Counted from the stretch's first letter, positions 9,329 through 19,960 are shown. The stretch: DNA of 64,000 nt from Mycobacterium sp. MBM (GCA_021648845.1 JAKJHY010000009.1:157895-221894), one strand, 5' to 3'. Notes: generated by a model not told the origin, from the letters alone. Numbers and translations are program-made.

Positions 9329-11173
9329 CTAGGCCAAGTAGTCCGGCGGCAGACCGTTGAGCATGTCTCGGCACATCCGCACCGCATACTCCGAGCTGCC
9401 GCCCCCGACGATCAGCGCCGCGAACGCCATATCACCGCGGTACCCGGTGAACCAGGCGTGCGAGCCGCCGTTGAACTCGGCCTCCCCGGTCTTGCCGCGG
9501 ATATCACCGAGGCCGTTGAGATCCTTGGCGGTGCCGTTGGTCACCACCAGCCGCATCATCGGCCGCAGCCCGTCGACGATCTCGGGGCGCAGCGGCTCCT
9601 CGGTGCCACCGGTGACCTGGGTTTCGCGTCCCTCGATGAGGTGCGGGACCGGCGTCCGGCCGGCCGCCACCGTCGCGGCCACCAGGGCCATCCCGAACGG
9701 GCTGGCCAGCACCTTGCCCTGACCGAAACCATCCTCGGTGCGCTCGGCCAGATCCACCGTCGGGGGCACCGAGCCGGTCACCGTCGGCACACCGTCGACG
9801 ATGTAGTCCGGACCCAGGCCGTAGCGGGCGGCGGCGGTGGTCAGGCCGCGCGGCGGCATGGTGCTGGCGAGTTCGGCGAAGGTGGTGTTGCAGGAGTTCG
9901 CGAAGGCCCGCGACAGCGGCACCGTGCCCAGGTCGAAGGCGTTGTAGTTGGTGACGGTGCGGTGGCCGATGTCCAGGGTTCCGGGGCAACCCAACAGCGT
10001 GTTGGGGGTGGCCATATCGCGTTCCAGTGCCGCCGCCGCGGTGACGATCTTGAACGTCGACCCGGGTGGATACAGGCCCATGGTCGCGGTCGGTCCGTCG
10101 ACGTCGGCGGCGGCGTTCTGCGCGACGGCCAGGATCTCGCCGGTCGACGGCTTGATGGCCACCATCATCGCCTTCTTGCCGACCATGTCCACCGCATCCT
10201 GGGCGGCGTTCTGCACGGCGCGGTCCAGGCTGATGGTCACCGATGGCGCCGGGGTGCCGGGCTGTTCGTTGAGCACGGCGACGTCCACACCGTTCTGGTT
10301 GACGCTGACCACCCGCCAGCCGGGCTCGCCGACCAGGTCCGCGGTGACCGCCTTCTTGACCTCGGTGATGATCGTGGGCGCGAAATCCTCGTCGGTGGCC
10401 AGCATTTCGGGTTGCGGGGTGATCACCACGCCGGGCCGGTTGCCGATGGCCGGGAACACCCGGTCGTAATCGGATTTGCGCAGGGTGATCAGGCTGAGCG
10501 GTGTCGTGCGCGAGCTGGCCTCCTCGGCGAGACGCTGGGCATCCATCGTGTTGTCGAACGGGCGCAGCGCGTCGGCGACCGCGCGTGCGGTCGGCATCAG
10601 CTCGGCGCCGGCAGCCCGGGCGTCCAGCGCGTAGTGGTACAGGTAGCCGGGCACCAGGACGTCGCTGCCGCCGCGCTCGTTGACCGAGGCCCGCCGCGGC
10701 GGGTCGGCGCGCAGGGCCAGCGTCTGGTTGGCGCCCAGCTTCGGGTGCAGCGCGGTGGCGCTCCAGCGCACCTGCCACAACCCCTCGTTGCGCACCATGT
10801 TCAGTTCGCCGTCGTAGGTCCAGGTCCGGTCCTTGGGCAGGTGCCAGGTGTAACGGAATGTGACGGTGCCGGTGTCGAGGGCGTACTTCGAGCCGGTGAT
10901 CTGGGTGTCCAGCCGCTCGGCCTGCAGGCCGGCCCACGCCTCGTTGAGGGCGGACTGGGCCTCGGCGGGCTGGTCGGACAGATGCGCCGCACCGGCGGTG
11001 TCGCCGGTGACGAGCGCCTCGAAGAACTGTGCGGCAACGGGTTCAGGTCCGTCCGGCTTGGGCGTGCAGGCACTGAGCGAACCCACCGTCGCGATGACGA
11101 CGAGAATCGCGGCGGTGCTCAGCGCGCGCGACACCCGTGATACTGATGAGGTTGACGATGCCAGTGATGTCAT
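9329..11173 (-). CDS. Penicillin-binding lipoprotein (Rv2864c type, class B-like transpeptidase)
   Basis: 614 residues from the ATG at 11173. The signal sequence ends in lipobox LSAC, giving acylated Cys36. An NTF2-like N-terminal domain (MecA_N-like) is followed by a dimerisation region and the transpeptidase domain. Active-site motifs: Ser372-xx-Lys375 (STFK), Ser427-Cys-Asn429 (SCN) and Lys561-Thr-Gly (KTG). It would cross-link peptidoglycan on the outer face of the membrane and bind beta-lactams. The frame extends upstream to 11230 through a TTG, but the ATG fits the signal peptide best. Confidence 0.95.
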   Translation of the reverse strand: MTSLASSTSSVSRVSRALSTAAILVVIATVGSLSACTPKPDGPEPVAAQFFEALVTGDTAGAAHLSDQPAEAQSALNEAWAGLQAERLDTQITGSKYALDTGTVTFRYTWHLPKDRTWTYDGELNMVRNEGLWQVRWSATALHPKLGANQTLALRADPPRRASVNERGGSDVLVPGYLYHYALDARAAGAELMPTARAVADALRPFDNTMDAQRLAEEASSRTTPLSLITLRKSDYDRVFPAIGNRPGVVITPQPEMLATDEDFAPTIITEVKKAVTADLVGEPGWRVVSVNQNGVDVAVLNEQPGTPAPSVTISLDRAVQNAAQDAVDMVGKKAMMVAIKPSTGEILAVAQNAAADVDGPTATMGLYPPGSTFKIVTAAAALERDMATPNTLLGCPGTLDIGHRTVTNYNAFDLGTVPLSRAFANSCNTTFAELASTMPPRGLTTAAARYGLGPDYIVDGVPTVTGSVPPTVDLAERTEDGFGQGKVLASPFGMALVAATVAAGRTPVPHLIEGRETQVTGGTEEPLRPEIVDGLRPMMRLVVTNGTAKDLNGLGDIRGKTGEAEFNGGSHAWFTGYRGDMAFAALIVGGGSSEYAVRMCRDMLNGLPPDYLA

Positions 11174-11248
11174 TGTGGCTGATGTTAAGAGTGAGGCGGC
11201 GGCATCCGTCGGAGGCGCACCGTGACGCAACCGTGACGCCCGCGAGAC

Positions 11249-12103
11249 TCAGTCGAGCAGAATGGTCGCGAAGGTGCCCACCTGGGCAAACCCGATCTTG
11301 GCGTAGGTGGCGCGCGCAACCTCGTTGAACCCGTTGACGTACAGGCTGGCGATCCGTCCGCCGCGCAGCACCGCGTCCGACACCGCGGCGGTGCCCGCCG
11401 AACCCAGCCCACGGCCCCGCCAGTCCGGATGCACCCAGACGCCCTGGATCTGGCCCACCGTCGGTGACTGTGAACCGATCTCGGCCTTGAAGACCACCTC
11501 GCCGCGCTCGAACCGCGCCCACGCCCGGCCGGCCGCGATCAAACCGGCCACCCGACGCCGGTAGCTGCGGCCGCCATCGCCGAATCGTGGGTCGATACCG
11601 ACCTCACCGATGAACATCTCGATGGCCGCGACCAGGTAGGCGTCCAGTTCCTCCATCCGCACCGGGCGCACGCCCGGATCGGCTGCGCAGTGCGGCGGCC
11701 CGTACAGCGCCAGCAGCGGCTGGTCGGCGCGCACATCGCGGGCGGCCCCCCAGCCCGGTTCCAGTCGCTGCCACAGCGGCAGCACCAACTCGGCGCGGCC
11801 CACCAGCGAGGAACAGCGACGCGGCACGCTGAGCGCCTTGTCGGCGAACGCCACCAGATCCTCGGCAGCGCCCCGCAACGGGATGAGGTTCGCCCCCGCG
11901 TAGCACAGGGATTCGGCGGGATCACGGCGTGTCCAGAGCTCGCCACCGATCGCATTCGGGTCCACACCGAAGTCGAGCACCCGGCAGGCCACCATGCACG
12001 AGGCCACCGGGTCGCTCTCCAGCACCGCGCGTACCTGACCCACATCGCGAACCACCGTCACCTGTCGGTCGTCAGTGACACGAGGCAGCGGTGGAGCCGA
12101 CAT
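11249..12103 (-). CDS. GNAT-family N-acetyltransferase with N-terminal DUF4081
   Basis: 284 residues. An N-terminal ~140-residue domain of the DUF4081 type precedes a C-terminal GNAT domain whose acetyl-CoA pyrophosphate loop is visible in VHPDWRGRGLGSAGTAAV, with motif B around LYVNGFNEVARATYAKIGF. It matches Rv2867c by position and architecture. The acetyl acceptor is unknown. It lies between ispG and the penicillin-binding lipoprotein on the same strand. Confidence 0.92.
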   Translation of the reverse strand: MSAPPLPRVTDDRQVTVVRDVGQVRAVLESDPVASCMVACRVLDFGVDPNAIGGELWTRRDPAESLCYAGANLIPLRGAAEDLVAFADKALSVPRRCSSLVGRAELVLPLWQRLEPGWGAARDVRADQPLLALYGPPHCAADPGVRPVRMEELDAYLVAAIEMFIGEVGIDPRFGDGGRSYRRRVAGLIAAGRAWARFERGEVVFKAEIGSQSPTVGQIQGVWVHPDWRGRGLGSAGTAAVSDAVLRGGRIASLYVNGFNEVARATYAKIGFAQVGTFATILLD

Positions 12104-12160
12104 TCGAGGACTCTTTCTGGGGCGAGCCTGTTCAGGTGACCCCGCTCACAGGGCCGACCT

Positions 12161-13318
12161 TCAGCTTACGGTGACAACCGGCGGACCGCTGGGACTTCCC
12201 TCGGCATCGGAGTCACCGGCGATCCGCATGGCCTCTTCGATCAGCGTCTCGACGATCATCGCCTCCGGCACCGTCTTGACCACCTCGCCCTTGACGAAGA
12301 TCTGACCCTTACCGTTGCCCGAGGCGACACCGAGGTCGGCCTCCCGCGCCTCCCCCGGGCCGTTCACCACACAGCCCATCACCGCGACACGCAACGGGAT
12401 GTCCATGCCCTCCAGCCCGGCGGACACCTCGTTGGCCAGGGTGTAGACGTCGACCTGGGCCCGACCGCAGGACGGGCAGGACACGATCTCCAGGCCGCGC
12501 GGTCGCAGGTTCAGCGACTCCAGGATCTGGTTGCCGACCTTGATCTCCTCGATCGGCGGCGCCGACAGCGACACCCGGATCGTGTCGCCGATGCCCTTGG
12601 ACAGCAACGCGCCGAAGGCCACGGCGGATTTGATGGTGCCCTGGAACGCCGGGCCGGCCTCGGTGACGCCCAGGTGCAGCGGGTAGTCACACTGCTCGGC
12701 GAGTTGTTCGTAGGCGGCGACCATGATCACCGGATCGTTGTGCTTGACACTGATCTTGATATCGCCGAAACCGTGTTCTTCGAACAGTGAGGCCTCCCAC
12801 AGCGCCGACTCGACCAGCGCCTCCGGGGTCGCCTTGCCGTACTTCTCCATCATGCGCTTGTCCAGCGAGCCGGCGTTTACGCCTATTCGTATCGGAATAT
12901 GCGCTGCTGCAGCCGCTTTCGCAACCTCTTTGACACGGCCGTCGAATTCCTTGATGTTGCCCGGGTTGACCCGGACCGCCGCGCAGCCGGCATCGATGGC
13001 GGCGAAGATGTACTTGGGTTGGAAGTGGATATCGGCAATGACCGGGATGTTGGCCTTTTTTGCGATCGCCGGCAGTGCGTCGGCATCCTCTTGGCGCGGG
13101 CACGCCACGCGCACGATGTCACAACCCGATGCGGTGAGTTCGGCGATCTGCTGCAGCGTGGCGTTGATGTCGTGCGTCTTGGTGGTGCACATCGACTGCA
13201 CCGCGATCGGGTACTCGCTGCCGACGCCGACATCCTTGACCATGAGCTGGCGGGTCTTGCGGCGCGGTGCCAGCGTGGGCGGTGGCGGGGCGGGCATGCC
13301 CAGACCGATGGACGTCAT
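12161..13318 (-). CDS. ispG: 4-hydroxy-3-methylbut-2-enyl-diphosphate synthase (IspG/GcpE)
   Basis: 385 residues. Converts MEcPP to HMBPP in the MEP isoprenoid pathway using a [4Fe-4S] cluster. Cluster ligands are seen as Cys281 and Cys284 (SCPSCGR) and Cys316 ([10 protein letters not shown]), with the conserved Glu323 supplying the fourth ligand. The TIM-barrel N-terminus contains the SMCTTKTHD substrate region. Third gene of the dxr-rip1-ispG run, 27 bases after rip1, so two MEP enzymes flank the protease as in M. tuberculosis (Rv2868c-Rv2870c). Confidence 0.98.
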   Translation of the reverse strand: MTSIGLGMPAPPPPTLAPRRKTRQLMVKDVGVGSEYPIAVQSMCTTKTHDINATLQQIAELTASGCDIVRVACPRQEDADALPAIAKKANIPVIADIHFQPKYIFAAIDAGCAAVRVNPGNIKEFDGRVKEVAKAAAAAHIPIRIGVNAGSLDKRMMEKYGKATPEALVESALWEASLFEEHGFGDIKISVKHNDPVIMVAAYEQLAEQCDYPLHLGVTEAGPAFQGTIKSAVAFGALLSKGIGDTIRVSLSAPPIEEIKVGNQILESLNLRPRGLEIVSCPSCGRAQVDVYTLANEVSAGLEGMDIPLRVAVMGCVVNGPGEAREADLGVASGNGKGQIFVKGEVVKTVPEAMIVETLIEEAMRIAGDSDAEGSPSGPPVVTVS

Positions 13319-13345
13319 GGCGGCTCTCCTACTGGCGGTAGAGGT

Positions 13346-14581
13346 CTATTGAAAAAGTCTGATGGGATTGACCAGGTCGGCGGTCACGGTCAGCAGCATG
13401 TAGCCGACCACCATCACCAGCACGACATAGGTGGCGGGCATCAGCTTCAGATAGTTGACCGGCGCCGCGGCGACTTTGCCGCGAGCCGATCGGATCATAT
13501 TGCGGATCTTCTCGAAGACGGCGATCGCGATGTGCCCACCGTCGAACGGCAGCAGCGGGATCAGGTTGATCGCGCCCAGCACGAAGTTCAGCTGGGCGAG
13601 GAAGAACCAGAACGCCACCCACAGCCCGTGGTCCACGGTGTCACCGCCGATGATGGAGGCGCCGACGACCGAGATCGGGGTCTCGGGGTCTCGCTCTCCG
13701 CCGCCGATGGCATCGACGAGAGCGCCGATCTTGGTCGGGATCTTGGCCAGCGCCTTCCCGAGTTCGACGGCCAGGTCGCCGGTGAAGGCGAAGGTGGCCG
13801 GCACCGCCGAGAGCGGGTTGTAGTGCGTGGGTCCCGGCGGCAGGGCGGCGCTGACGCCGATCGCCCCGACCGTCTCGGGTGTCTCGGCGTCGGCGGAGGT
13901 GAAGCGCTGGGTGCGCGCGACGTCGACAACGGTGGACAGTCGCTGCCCGTCGCGTTCGTAGACCACCTGGGTGGGGCCGTCCAGCTTGCGGATGGCCGCG
14001 GCCATATCGGCAAACGTGGCCACATCGGTGTCGCCGACCTTGACGATGGTGTCCCCGCCCTGGATGCCGGCCAACGCGGCAGGCCCCGGGCCGGGCTGCG
14101 GGCACGGACCGTACGGGTCTTCCCCGCCCTTGGCGACCTGCGGTGCCACACAGGACGTTTCACCGACGATGGCGGTGGTCGGCGGATGCAGATTGGGTAG
14201 CCCCCAGATGATCGCGATCGAGTAGATGAGCACCAACCCGATGATGAAGTTCATCGCCGGGCCGGCGAAGAGCACAGCGACCCGCTTCCACACCTTCTGC
14301 TTGTACATCGCGTGCGGCCGGTCCTCGGGGGCCATCTCCTCCACCGAGGTCATGCCCGCGATATCGCAGAAGCCGCCCAGCGGCACCGCCTTGACGCCGT
14401 ACTCGGTGCTGCCGAGCTTGTTGGGTCGGTGCGTCGACCACAGGGTGGGGCCGAACCCCACGAAATAGCGGCGCACCTTCATCCCGGTGGCCCGGGCCAC
14501 CCACATGTGGCCGCATTCGTGCAAAGCCACCGACACCAGGATGGCCAGCGCGAACGCCACGATGCCGAACGCGAACATCAT
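13346..14581 (-). CDS. rip1: Site-2 zinc metalloprotease Rip1 (RseP family)
   Basis: 411 residues from the ATGATG at 14581, overlapping the dxr stop. Intramembrane protease: the first membrane helix carries zinc motif HECGH (His21, Glu22, His25). A PDZ domain sits in the middle ([19 protein letters not shown]). The third conserved helix carries [13 protein letters not shown], whose Asp is a metal ligand. The sequence is nearly the same as remembered M. tuberculosis Rip1 (Rv2869c). Rip1 is known to cleave several anti-sigma factors, including RskA, and so to release SigK, which drives mpt83/mpt70; those genes are transcribed away from this operon. Confidence 0.97.
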   Translation of the reverse strand: MMFAFGIVAFALAILVSVALHECGHMWVARATGMKVRRYFVGFGPTLWSTHRPNKLGSTEYGVKAVPLGGFCDIAGMTSVEEMAPEDRPHAMYKQKVWKRVAVLFAGPAMNFIIGLVLIYSIAIIWGLPNLHPPTTAIVGETSCVAPQVAKGGEDPYGPCPQPGPGPAALAGIQGGDTIVKVGDTDVATFADMAAAIRKLDGPTQVVYERDGQRLSTVVDVARTQRFTSADAETPETVGAIGVSAALPPGPTHYNPLSAVPATFAFTGDLAVELGKALAKIPTKIGALVDAIGGGERDPETPISVVGASIIGGDTVDHGLWVAFWFFLAQLNFVLGAINLIPLLPFDGGHIAIAVFEKIRNMIRSARGKVAAAPVNYLKLMPATYVVLVMVVGYMLLTVTADLVNPIRLFQ

Positions 14582-15747
14582 CGGCTTGCTACTACCTCCC
14601 GGTTCACTGCACTGCGGGCCCGGTCGCGGGCCCACTCCTGCGCGTCGAGTATCTCCTCCACGGTAGCCGGTTCTGCAGCCCACTGATCTGCGGCGTGCAG
14701 CACATCGGCCACGGTGCGCACAATGGCCGGGAACTTCAGCCGGCCCGCCAGGAAGGCCTCCGCCGCCTCTTCGTTGGCGGCGTTGTAGACCGCGGTCAGG
14801 CAGCCGCCCCGCTCGCCGGCCTGCCGGGCCAGGTTCACCGCCGGGAATACCGCATCGTCGAGCGGCTCGAACGTCCAGGTCGAGGCGGTCCGCCAGTCAC
14901 AGGCGGCCGCCGCGCCGGGAACCCGCTGCGGCCAGCCCAACGCCAGCGCGATGGGCAGCCGCATATCGGGTGGGCTGGCCTGCGCGATGGTCGATCCGTC
15001 GACGAAGGTCACCATGGAATGCACGATGGATTGCGGATGCACCACCACATCGATGCGGTCGTAGTCGATACCGAACAGCAGGTGCGTCTCGATCAGCTCG
15101 AGCCCCTTGTTCACCAGCGAGGCCGAGTTCAGGGTGTTCATCGGGCCCATCGACCAGGTGGGGTGCGCACCGGCCTGTTCGGGGGTGACGGCCTCCAGGT
15201 CCGCGGCGCTCCAGCCGCGGAACGGCCCGCCCGAGGCGGTCAGCACCAGCCGGTCGACCTCTTCGGCACCGCCGGAGCGCAGACACTGGGCCAGCGCCGA
15301 ATGCTCGGAATCGACGGGCACGATCTGGCCCGGTGCGGCCGCCTTGAGCACCAGCGGTCCGCCCGCGACCAACGACTCCTTGTTGGCCAGCGCCAGCCGA
15401 GCGCCACTGTGCAGCACCGCCAGCGTCGGTTTGAGACCGAGTGCACCGACGAGTGCGTTGAGCACCACATCGGCCTCGGTCTCCTCGACGATGCGGGTCG
15501 CCGCAGACTCCCCGATATGGGGCACATCGCCGATCGCTTCCGCGGCCCGCGGATCGGCGACGGCAAGGTTGGTCACCCCGGTCTGGGCGCGTTGCGCGGC
15601 CAGCAGGTCGGCGTTGCCGCCGCCCGCGGCCAGCCCGACGAGTTCGAAGCGGTCCGGGTTGGCGGCGATGACCTCCAGCGCCTGGGTGCCGATGGAACCG
15701 GTGCTGCCCAGGATGAGGACGCGGCAGCGGGAGGCGGGGGACGTCAC
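14578..15747 (-). CDS. dxr: 1-deoxy-D-xylulose 5-phosphate reductoisomerase
   Basis: 389 residues from a GTG at 15747, chosen because [20 protein letters not shown] places the NADPH loop [10 protein letters not shown] as in family members; an ATG at 15783 is in frame and possible. Conserved motifs: [21 protein letters not shown] (metal and substrate ligands), [16 protein letters not shown]-like ([16 protein letters not shown]) and YNAANEEA. Second step of the MEP isoprenoid pathway. First gene of the dxr-rip1-ispG operon and divergent from the mpt83-like gene. Confidence 0.97.
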   Translation of the reverse strand: MTSPASRCRVLILGSTGSIGTQALEVIAANPDRFELVGLAAGGGNADLLAAQRAQTGVTNLAVADPRAAEAIGDVPHIGESAATRIVEETEADVVLNALVGALGLKPTLAVLHSGARLALANKESLVAGGPLVLKAAAPGQIVPVDSEHSALAQCLRSGGAEEVDRLVLTASGGPFRGWSAADLEAVTPEQAGAHPTWSMGPMNTLNSASLVNKGLELIETHLLFGIDYDRIDVVVHPQSIVHSMVTFVDGSTIAQASPPDMRLPIALALGWPQRVPGAAAACDWRTASTWTFEPLDDAVFPAVNLARQAGERGGCLTAVYNAANEEAAEAFLAGRLKFPAIVRTVADVLHAADQWAAEPATVEEILDAQEWARDRARSAVNREVVASR

Positions 15748-15779
15748 CGGTTCATTGTGCCCCTCATTTCGAACCGAAC

Positions 15780-15806
15780 CCATCCGGACGCCCGGTTGCG
15801 CCGAAT
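15780..15806 (+). promoter_or_regulatory. Putative SigK promoter of the mpt83-like gene
   Basis: CCATCC at 15780-15785 and CCGAAT at 15801-15806, separated by exactly 15 bases. This matches the published type of SigK -35/-10 elements found before mpt83 and mpt70 in the M. tuberculosis complex. A start near 15813 would leave a leader of roughly 55 bases to the ATG at 15869. The dxr start codon lies upstream on the other strand, so the two promoters are back to back. Confidence 0.75.
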
Positions 15807-15868
15807 CACGTGTGTACGGCGAAACGGGTCCGGCACCGGCCGGCCCGCCAACAAGGAAGTTGAGCCAC

Positions 15869-16561
15869 ATGACACTGACTCACACACAGACGACCCCTCA
15901 TCGGATCGCCATCGCCGGAATCGCCGCGGTGGCAGCGCTCGGGCTGTCCGCGTGTTCGGGCGGCAGCTCGACCACCGAGAGCAGCGCCAGCGAGGCCAGC
16001 TCGTCGATGTCATCGATGACCTCGTCGATGGCGCCCGAAACCACCAGCTCCGCCGCCGCCCCCGCCAGTGGCCTGATCGGCTCCGGATGCGCCGCCTATG
16101 CCGAGCAGGTGCCGTCCGGCCCGGGCTCGGTGTCGGGCATGGCCGCAGACCCGGTCACGGTGGCCGCATCGAACAACCCCATGCTCACGACGCTGACGCA
16201 GGCCCTGTCCGGTCAGCTCAACCCCAACGTCAACCTCGTCGACACCCTCAACGGCGGCGAGTTCACCGTGTTCGCACCGACCGATGACGCGTTCGCCAAG
16301 ATCGACCCGGCGACCCTGGAAACCCTCAAGACCGATTCGGACCTGCTGACCTCGATCCTGACCTACCACGTGGTGCCGGGCCAGGCGAGCCCCGACCAGG
16401 TCGTCGGTGAGCACGCGACGGTCCAGGGCGACATGGTCACCGTCACCGGCGCCGGTGACGACCTCAAGGTCAACGACGCGGGCCTGGTGTGCGGTGGCGT
16501 GCAGACCGCCAACGCCACCGTGTACATGATCGACACCGTGTTGATGCCCCCGGCCGCCTGA
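15869..16561 (+). CDS. mpt83: MPT83-like fasciclin-domain surface lipoprotein
   Basis: 230 residues. A signal peptide ends in the lipobox GLSAC (Cys near residue 28), followed by a Ser/Thr-rich linker and a single FAS1 domain. FAS1 motifs: [24 protein letters not shown] and the second box region [13 protein letters not shown]. An acylated, cell-wall-exposed adhesin-like antigen in the family. Two cysteines near the start and end of the FAS1 domain (SGCAAYA, VCGGVQ) are conserved with the secreted paralogue downstream. A SigK-type promoter precedes it and a strong hairpin follows it. Confidence 0.93.
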   Translation: MTLTHTQTTPHRIAIAGIAAVAALGLSACSGGSSTTESSASEASSSMSSMTSSMAPETTSSAAAPASGLIGSGCAAYAEQVPSGPGSVSGMAADPVTVAASNNPMLTTLTQALSGQLNPNVNLVDTLNGGEFTVFAPTDDAFAKIDPATLETLKTDSDLLTSILTYHVVPGQASPDQVVGEHATVQGDMVTVTGAGDDLKVNDAGLVCGGVQTANATVYMIDTVLMPPAA

Positions 16562-16582
16562 GCCGCACCTGCCGGGTGAACC

Positions 16583-16633
16583 GATGAGCCGGCGAGGCAG
16601 CCATTTCCCCCGACCTGGCTGCCTCGCCTCATC
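16583..16633 (+). terminator. Strong hairpin between the two fasciclin genes
   Basis: An 18-bp stem (left arm from 16583, right arm ending 16633) with a 3-base bulge (CCG) in the left arm and a 12-base loop. No T-run follows, which is usual for mycobacterial terminators. It could stop or attenuate transcription from the mpt83-like gene and so set the ratio to the mpt70-like gene. Confidence 0.65.
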
Positions 16634-16688
16634 GGAGCCGACCATTCCCAACCCAGAAGCCATGACGATCACACGAAGGATCACCTCG

Positions 16689-17294
16689 ATGAATTTCTCG
16701 ATGAACACCCAGAAGATCGCCGGCGTCGCCTGTGCCGCAGCGGCCGCGTCCGGCCTGCTGTTCGCCTCGACCGGTGTCGCCAACGCCGAACTCGTCGGCC
16801 CGGGCTGCGCGGCCTACGCGGCACAGAACCCGGCCGGCCCGGCTTCGGTGACCGGGATGATGCAGGACCCGGTGGCCGTCGCGGCATCGAACAACCCCAT
16901 GCTCACCACGCTGACGCAGGCCCTCTCCGGTCAGCTCAACCCCCACGTCAACCTGGTCGACACGCTCAACAGCGCGCCGTCGCTGACGGTGTTCGCCCCC
17001 ACCGATGAAGCGTTCGCGAAGATCGACCCGGCCACCATCGAGAAGCTCAAGACCGATTCGGCGCTACTGACCAGCATCCTGACCTACCACGTGGTGGAGG
17101 GACAGGCCAGCCCCGAGCAGGTCGTCGGCATGCACAAGACCATGCAGGGTGCCGATGTGACCGTCACCAACGCGGCCATGATGGGGATGCCTGCCGACCT
17201 CAAGGTCAACGACGCGTCAGTGGTGTGCGGCGGCGTGCAGACCGCCAATGCCACCGTGTATCTCATCGACACGGTGCTGATGCCGCCCATGTGA
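16689..17294 (+). CDS. mpt70: MPT70-like secreted fasciclin-domain protein
   Basis: 201 residues from the ATG at 16689, which has AAGGA upstream; an in-frame ATG at 16662 is less likely. The signal peptide ends at VANA-EL with no lipobox, so the mature protein is secreted. One FAS1 domain, closely similar to the lipoprotein upstream (shared [20 protein letters not shown] and [13 protein letters not shown]). The pair is a tandem duplication as in other mycobacteria. Here the order is mpt83-mpt70-dipZ, whereas in M. tuberculosis dipZ lies between the two. Confidence 0.93.
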   Translation: MNFSMNTQKIAGVACAAAAASGLLFASTGVANAELVGPGCAAYAAQNPAGPASVTGMMQDPVAVAASNNPMLTTLTQALSGQLNPHVNLVDTLNSAPSLTVFAPTDEAFAKIDPATIEKLKTDSALLTSILTYHVVEGQASPEQVVGMHKTMQGADVTVTNAAMMGMPADLKVNDASVVCGGVQTANATVYLIDTVLMPPM

Positions 17295-17311
17295 TCCTGT
17301 GTCAGCGATAT

Positions 17312-17340
17312 CAGCCCGGCCGTTGCACACGGCCGGGCTG
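17312..17340 (+). terminator. Intrinsic-type terminator after the mpt70-like gene
   Basis: Perfect 11-bp inverted repeat (17312-17322 and 17330-17340) with a 7-base loop, 17 bases after the stop codon. GC-rich and without a T-run. It separates the fasciclin genes from dipZ, suggesting that dipZ has its own promoter in the following 65 bases or depends on read-through. Confidence 0.75.
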
Positions 17341-17405
17341 ATTCGTGCGCGGCCCCCTTTTGGCAGCGCGGCCATCCAATCACCTTGCGGTGACGAATAA
17401 CTCAC

Positions 17406-19103
17406 ATGATGACTCTGGTCGCGATCGGCTTCCTCGGCGGCCTCATCACGGGTATCTCGCCGTGCATTCTGCCGGTGCTGCCGGTGATCTTCTTCTCCGG
17501 CAGCACCGTCGAGACCGCCGCGCCCGCGTTGTCGTCCCGTCTGCGGCCCTATGTCGTGATCGCCGGGCTGGTACTGAGTTTCAGTCTCGTGACCCTGGCC
17601 GGGTCGGCCCTGTTGTCGTGGCTGCAGCTACCGCAGGACACGATCCGCTGGGCGGCGCTGATCGCGCTGGTGGCGATCGGTCTCGGGTTGATGTTCCCGC
17701 GGGTGGAGGCGCTGCTGGAAAAGCCTTTCTCTCGGCTGCCGCAGCGCCAGTTCGGTTCGGGCAAGAGCGGGTTCGCACTCGGATTGACCTTGGGGGTGCT
17801 TTACGTGCCGTGCGCGGGCCCGGTGCTGGCCGCGATCGTGGTCGCCGGGGCGACGGGCACGGTCGGCGTCGAGATCATCGCCCTCACGTGCGCCTTCGCC
17901 GTCGGCGCCGCCCTGCCCCTGCTGTTCTTCGCCCTGGCCGGGCGGCGGGTGAGCACCCGCGTCGCCGCCTTCCGCCGTCGCCAACGCGAGATCCGGCTCG
18001 TCGCAGGCGTCGTCACGATCCTGCTTGCCGTCGCGCTGGTATTCGATCTGCCGGCGGTGCTGCAGCGCGCGATCCCCGACTACACCGCCGCCCTGCAGCA
18101 GCAGGTCGGTGGCGAGGAGCAACTCCGCGAACAGCTCAACCTCGGTGGTCTTGTCAATGAGCAGAACGCCCAGTTGTCCAACTGCACCAACGGGGCACCC
18201 GAGCTGGAAAGGTGCGGCACCGCACCGGATATCAGGGGTATCACCGCGTGGCTGAACACGCCCGGCGGTGCGCCCATCGACCTCGAGGCACTGCGCGGCA
18301 AGGTCGTGCTCATCGACTTCTGGGCGTATTCGTGCATCAACTGCCAGCGAGCGACCCCGCATCTGGTCGACTGGTACGAGACCTACCGTGACCGCGGCTT
18401 GGAGGTGATCGGGGTACACACCCCGGAGTACGCCTTCGAGAAGGTGCAGGCCAATGTCGTGGCCGGCGCCCGGGACCTCGGTATCACGTATCCGGTGGCC
18501 ATGGACAACGCGTTCTCGACGTGGACCAACTATCGCAACCGCTACTGGCCGGCGCACTATCTGATCGACAGACAGGGCGTCGTGCGGCACATCAAATTCG
18601 GTGAGGGCGACTACGACACCACCGAACGGCTGATCCGGCAACTACTCTCGGACGGCGACGACGCGTCGTTACCGCCCGCGACCGAACGCGCCGACGGCAC
18701 GCCGACGACTCCCACCACGCCCGAGACCTACTTCAGCGTGGGAAAGGTGGTCAACTACGGCGGCGCCGGCATCTATGACGAGGGCACCCACACCTTCGAC
18801 TTCCCCGCCCGGCTGGCCGAGGATCGGTTCGCGCTGCGCGGGCGCTGGGCGCTGGACTACCAGGGGCTCACCGCACGGTCCGACGGTGCGGCGATCGCGC
18901 TGAACTACCACGCCCGCAACGTCTATCTCGTGGTGGGCGGTACGGGCACCGTGCGGATCACCCGCGACGGTGTCAGCACCGCACTGCCGGTCAGCGGCCC
19001 ACCGAACATGCGCCAGATCGTCGCCGATGACGCCGACGGCGCGGGATCCCTTGAGGTGTCCTTCGATGACGGATTGCAGGCGTACTCGTTCACCTACGGC
19101 TGA
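17406..19103 (+). CDS. dipZ: Cytochrome c biogenesis / thiol-disulfide transporter DipZ
   Basis: 565 residues. The N-terminal ~230 residues form a CcdA/DsbD-type membrane domain with redox cysteines Cys20 (ISPCILP) and Cys136 (YVPCAGP). An extracytoplasmic TlpA-like thioredoxin domain follows, with active site Cys310-Ile-Asn-Cys313, then a C-terminal beta-rich domain ending YSFTYG, as in M. tuberculosis DipZ (Rv2874). It passes reducing equivalents across the membrane to extracellular thiol partners. Neighbouring FAS1 antigens contain conserved cysteines, which fits a shared role in oxidative protein folding (inference). Confidence 0.95.
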   Translation: MMTLVAIGFLGGLITGISPCILPVLPVIFFSGSTVETAAPALSSRLRPYVVIAGLVLSFSLVTLAGSALLSWLQLPQDTIRWAALIALVAIGLGLMFPRVEALLEKPFSRLPQRQFGSGKSGFALGLTLGVLYVPCAGPVLAAIVVAGATGTVGVEIIALTCAFAVGAALPLLFFALAGRRVSTRVAAFRRRQREIRLVAGVVTILLAVALVFDLPAVLQRAIPDYTAALQQQVGGEEQLREQLNLGGLVNEQNAQLSNCTNGAPELERCGTAPDIRGITAWLNTPGGAPIDLEALRGKVVLIDFWAYSCINCQRATPHLVDWYETYRDRGLEVIGVHTPEYAFEKVQANVVAGARDLGITYPVAMDNAFSTWTNYRNRYWPAHYLIDRQGVVRHIKFGEGDYDTTERLIRQLLSDGDDASLPPATERADGTPTTPTTPETYFSVGKVVNYGGAGIYDEGTHTFDFPARLAEDRFALRGRWALDYQGLTARSDGAAIALNYHARNVYLVVGGTGTVRITRDGVSTALPVSGPPNMRQIVADDADGAGSLEVSFDDGLQAYSFTYG

Positions 19104-19104
19104 G

Positions 19105-19959
19105 CTACCGGAACGCGCTGATGATCTTGTCGGCGAACCGCAGTGTGGCACCGCGCCGCTCCTCGGCGGTCTTCCCGGCGGCCCACGGGGCCACCAGGAC
19201 GGCGGTGATACCGGCTTCTTCGGCGCGCTGATACAGCTGCACCGACGGTGGATCCAGCAACGCGAGCAACACCTCGAACGGCTGGTCGCCGCGGCCGTAT
19301 TCGCGTCGCAACGCGGTCAGTCGGTCGATGTGGCGCACCGCTTCGTCCAGCAGGTACGCGGTGCCGACCCAGCCGTCACACAGCCGGGCGGCACGGCGCA
19401 GCGCTGCCTCGGATTCCCCGCCGCACAGGATCGGCACGGGCGCGGGCGGATGCGGTTCCAGCATCAGTTCGGGGACGCGATAGTGCTCGCCGCTCCAGGA
19501 CACCCAGCCGCCGCGCCACAGCGCGCGCAGCGCCGGGATCATTTCGTCGAGCCGTTTGCCGCGGGTGGCGAAATCCTGGCCCATCAGCTCGTACTCCTCA
19601 CGCATCCAGCCGACCCCGACACCGAGGGACACCCGACCCCCGGAGACCTCGGCCGCGGTCGCCACCACCTTGGCGACGTCCAGCAGCGGCCGCGACGGCG
19701 CCACGTAGACCGCATTGGAGAAGCGCAGTCGCGTGGTCAGGGCGGCCATGGCGCCGATCATCACCCAGGAGTCCGGCCACGCGGTCTCCGGGGCCCAGCC
19801 CGGTTTCCCGCTGTCCGACGGGTACCGCGATGTCAGCTCCCGCGGGTAGATCATGTGGTCGGCGCAGATCAGGCCGTCGAACTGGGCCTCGTCGAGGATC
19901 TGCGCGAGTTCGAGCGCCTCCCGGGCGGACATGAACGGCGTGCCGCTCCAGAACTGCAC
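19105..19959 (-). CDS. LLM-class (probably F420-dependent) oxidoreductase
   Basis: 284 residues from a GTG at 19959, two bases after the permease stop, so likely co-transcribed. Luciferase-like TIM barrel of the F420 type (TIGR03619-like). Visible motifs: DGLICADHMIYPR, APSRPLLDVAKVVATAAEVSGGRVSLGVGVGWMREEYELMG split across several strands, and PVPILCGGESEAALRRAARLCDGW. Mycobacteria use many such enzymes with reduced F420; the substrate is unknown. It converges on dipZ, with only one base between the two stop codons. Confidence 0.9.
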   Translation of the reverse strand: MQFWSGTPFMSAREALELAQILDEAQFDGLICADHMIYPRELTSRYPSDSGKPGWAPETAWPDSWVMIGAMAALTTRLRFSNAVYVAPSRPLLDVAKVVATAAEVSGGRVSLGVGVGWMREEYELMGQDFATRGKRLDEMIPALRALWRGGWVSWSGEHYRVPELMLEPHPPAPVPILCGGESEAALRRAARLCDGWVGTAYLLDEAVRHIDRLTALRREYGRGDQPFEVLLALLDPPSVQLYQRAEEAGITAVLVAPWAAGKTAEERRGATLRFADKIISAFR

Positions 19960-19960
19960 C

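Noticed and set aside
9176..11140. Plus-strand open frame of 654 codons
   Set aside because: Lies opposite the penicillin-binding lipoprotein with its motifs intact; Gly/Arg/His-rich translation without domains.
16640..16688. Second SigK-like promoter before mpt70
   Set aside because: CCATTC is present but no CCGAAT-like box at a proper distance.
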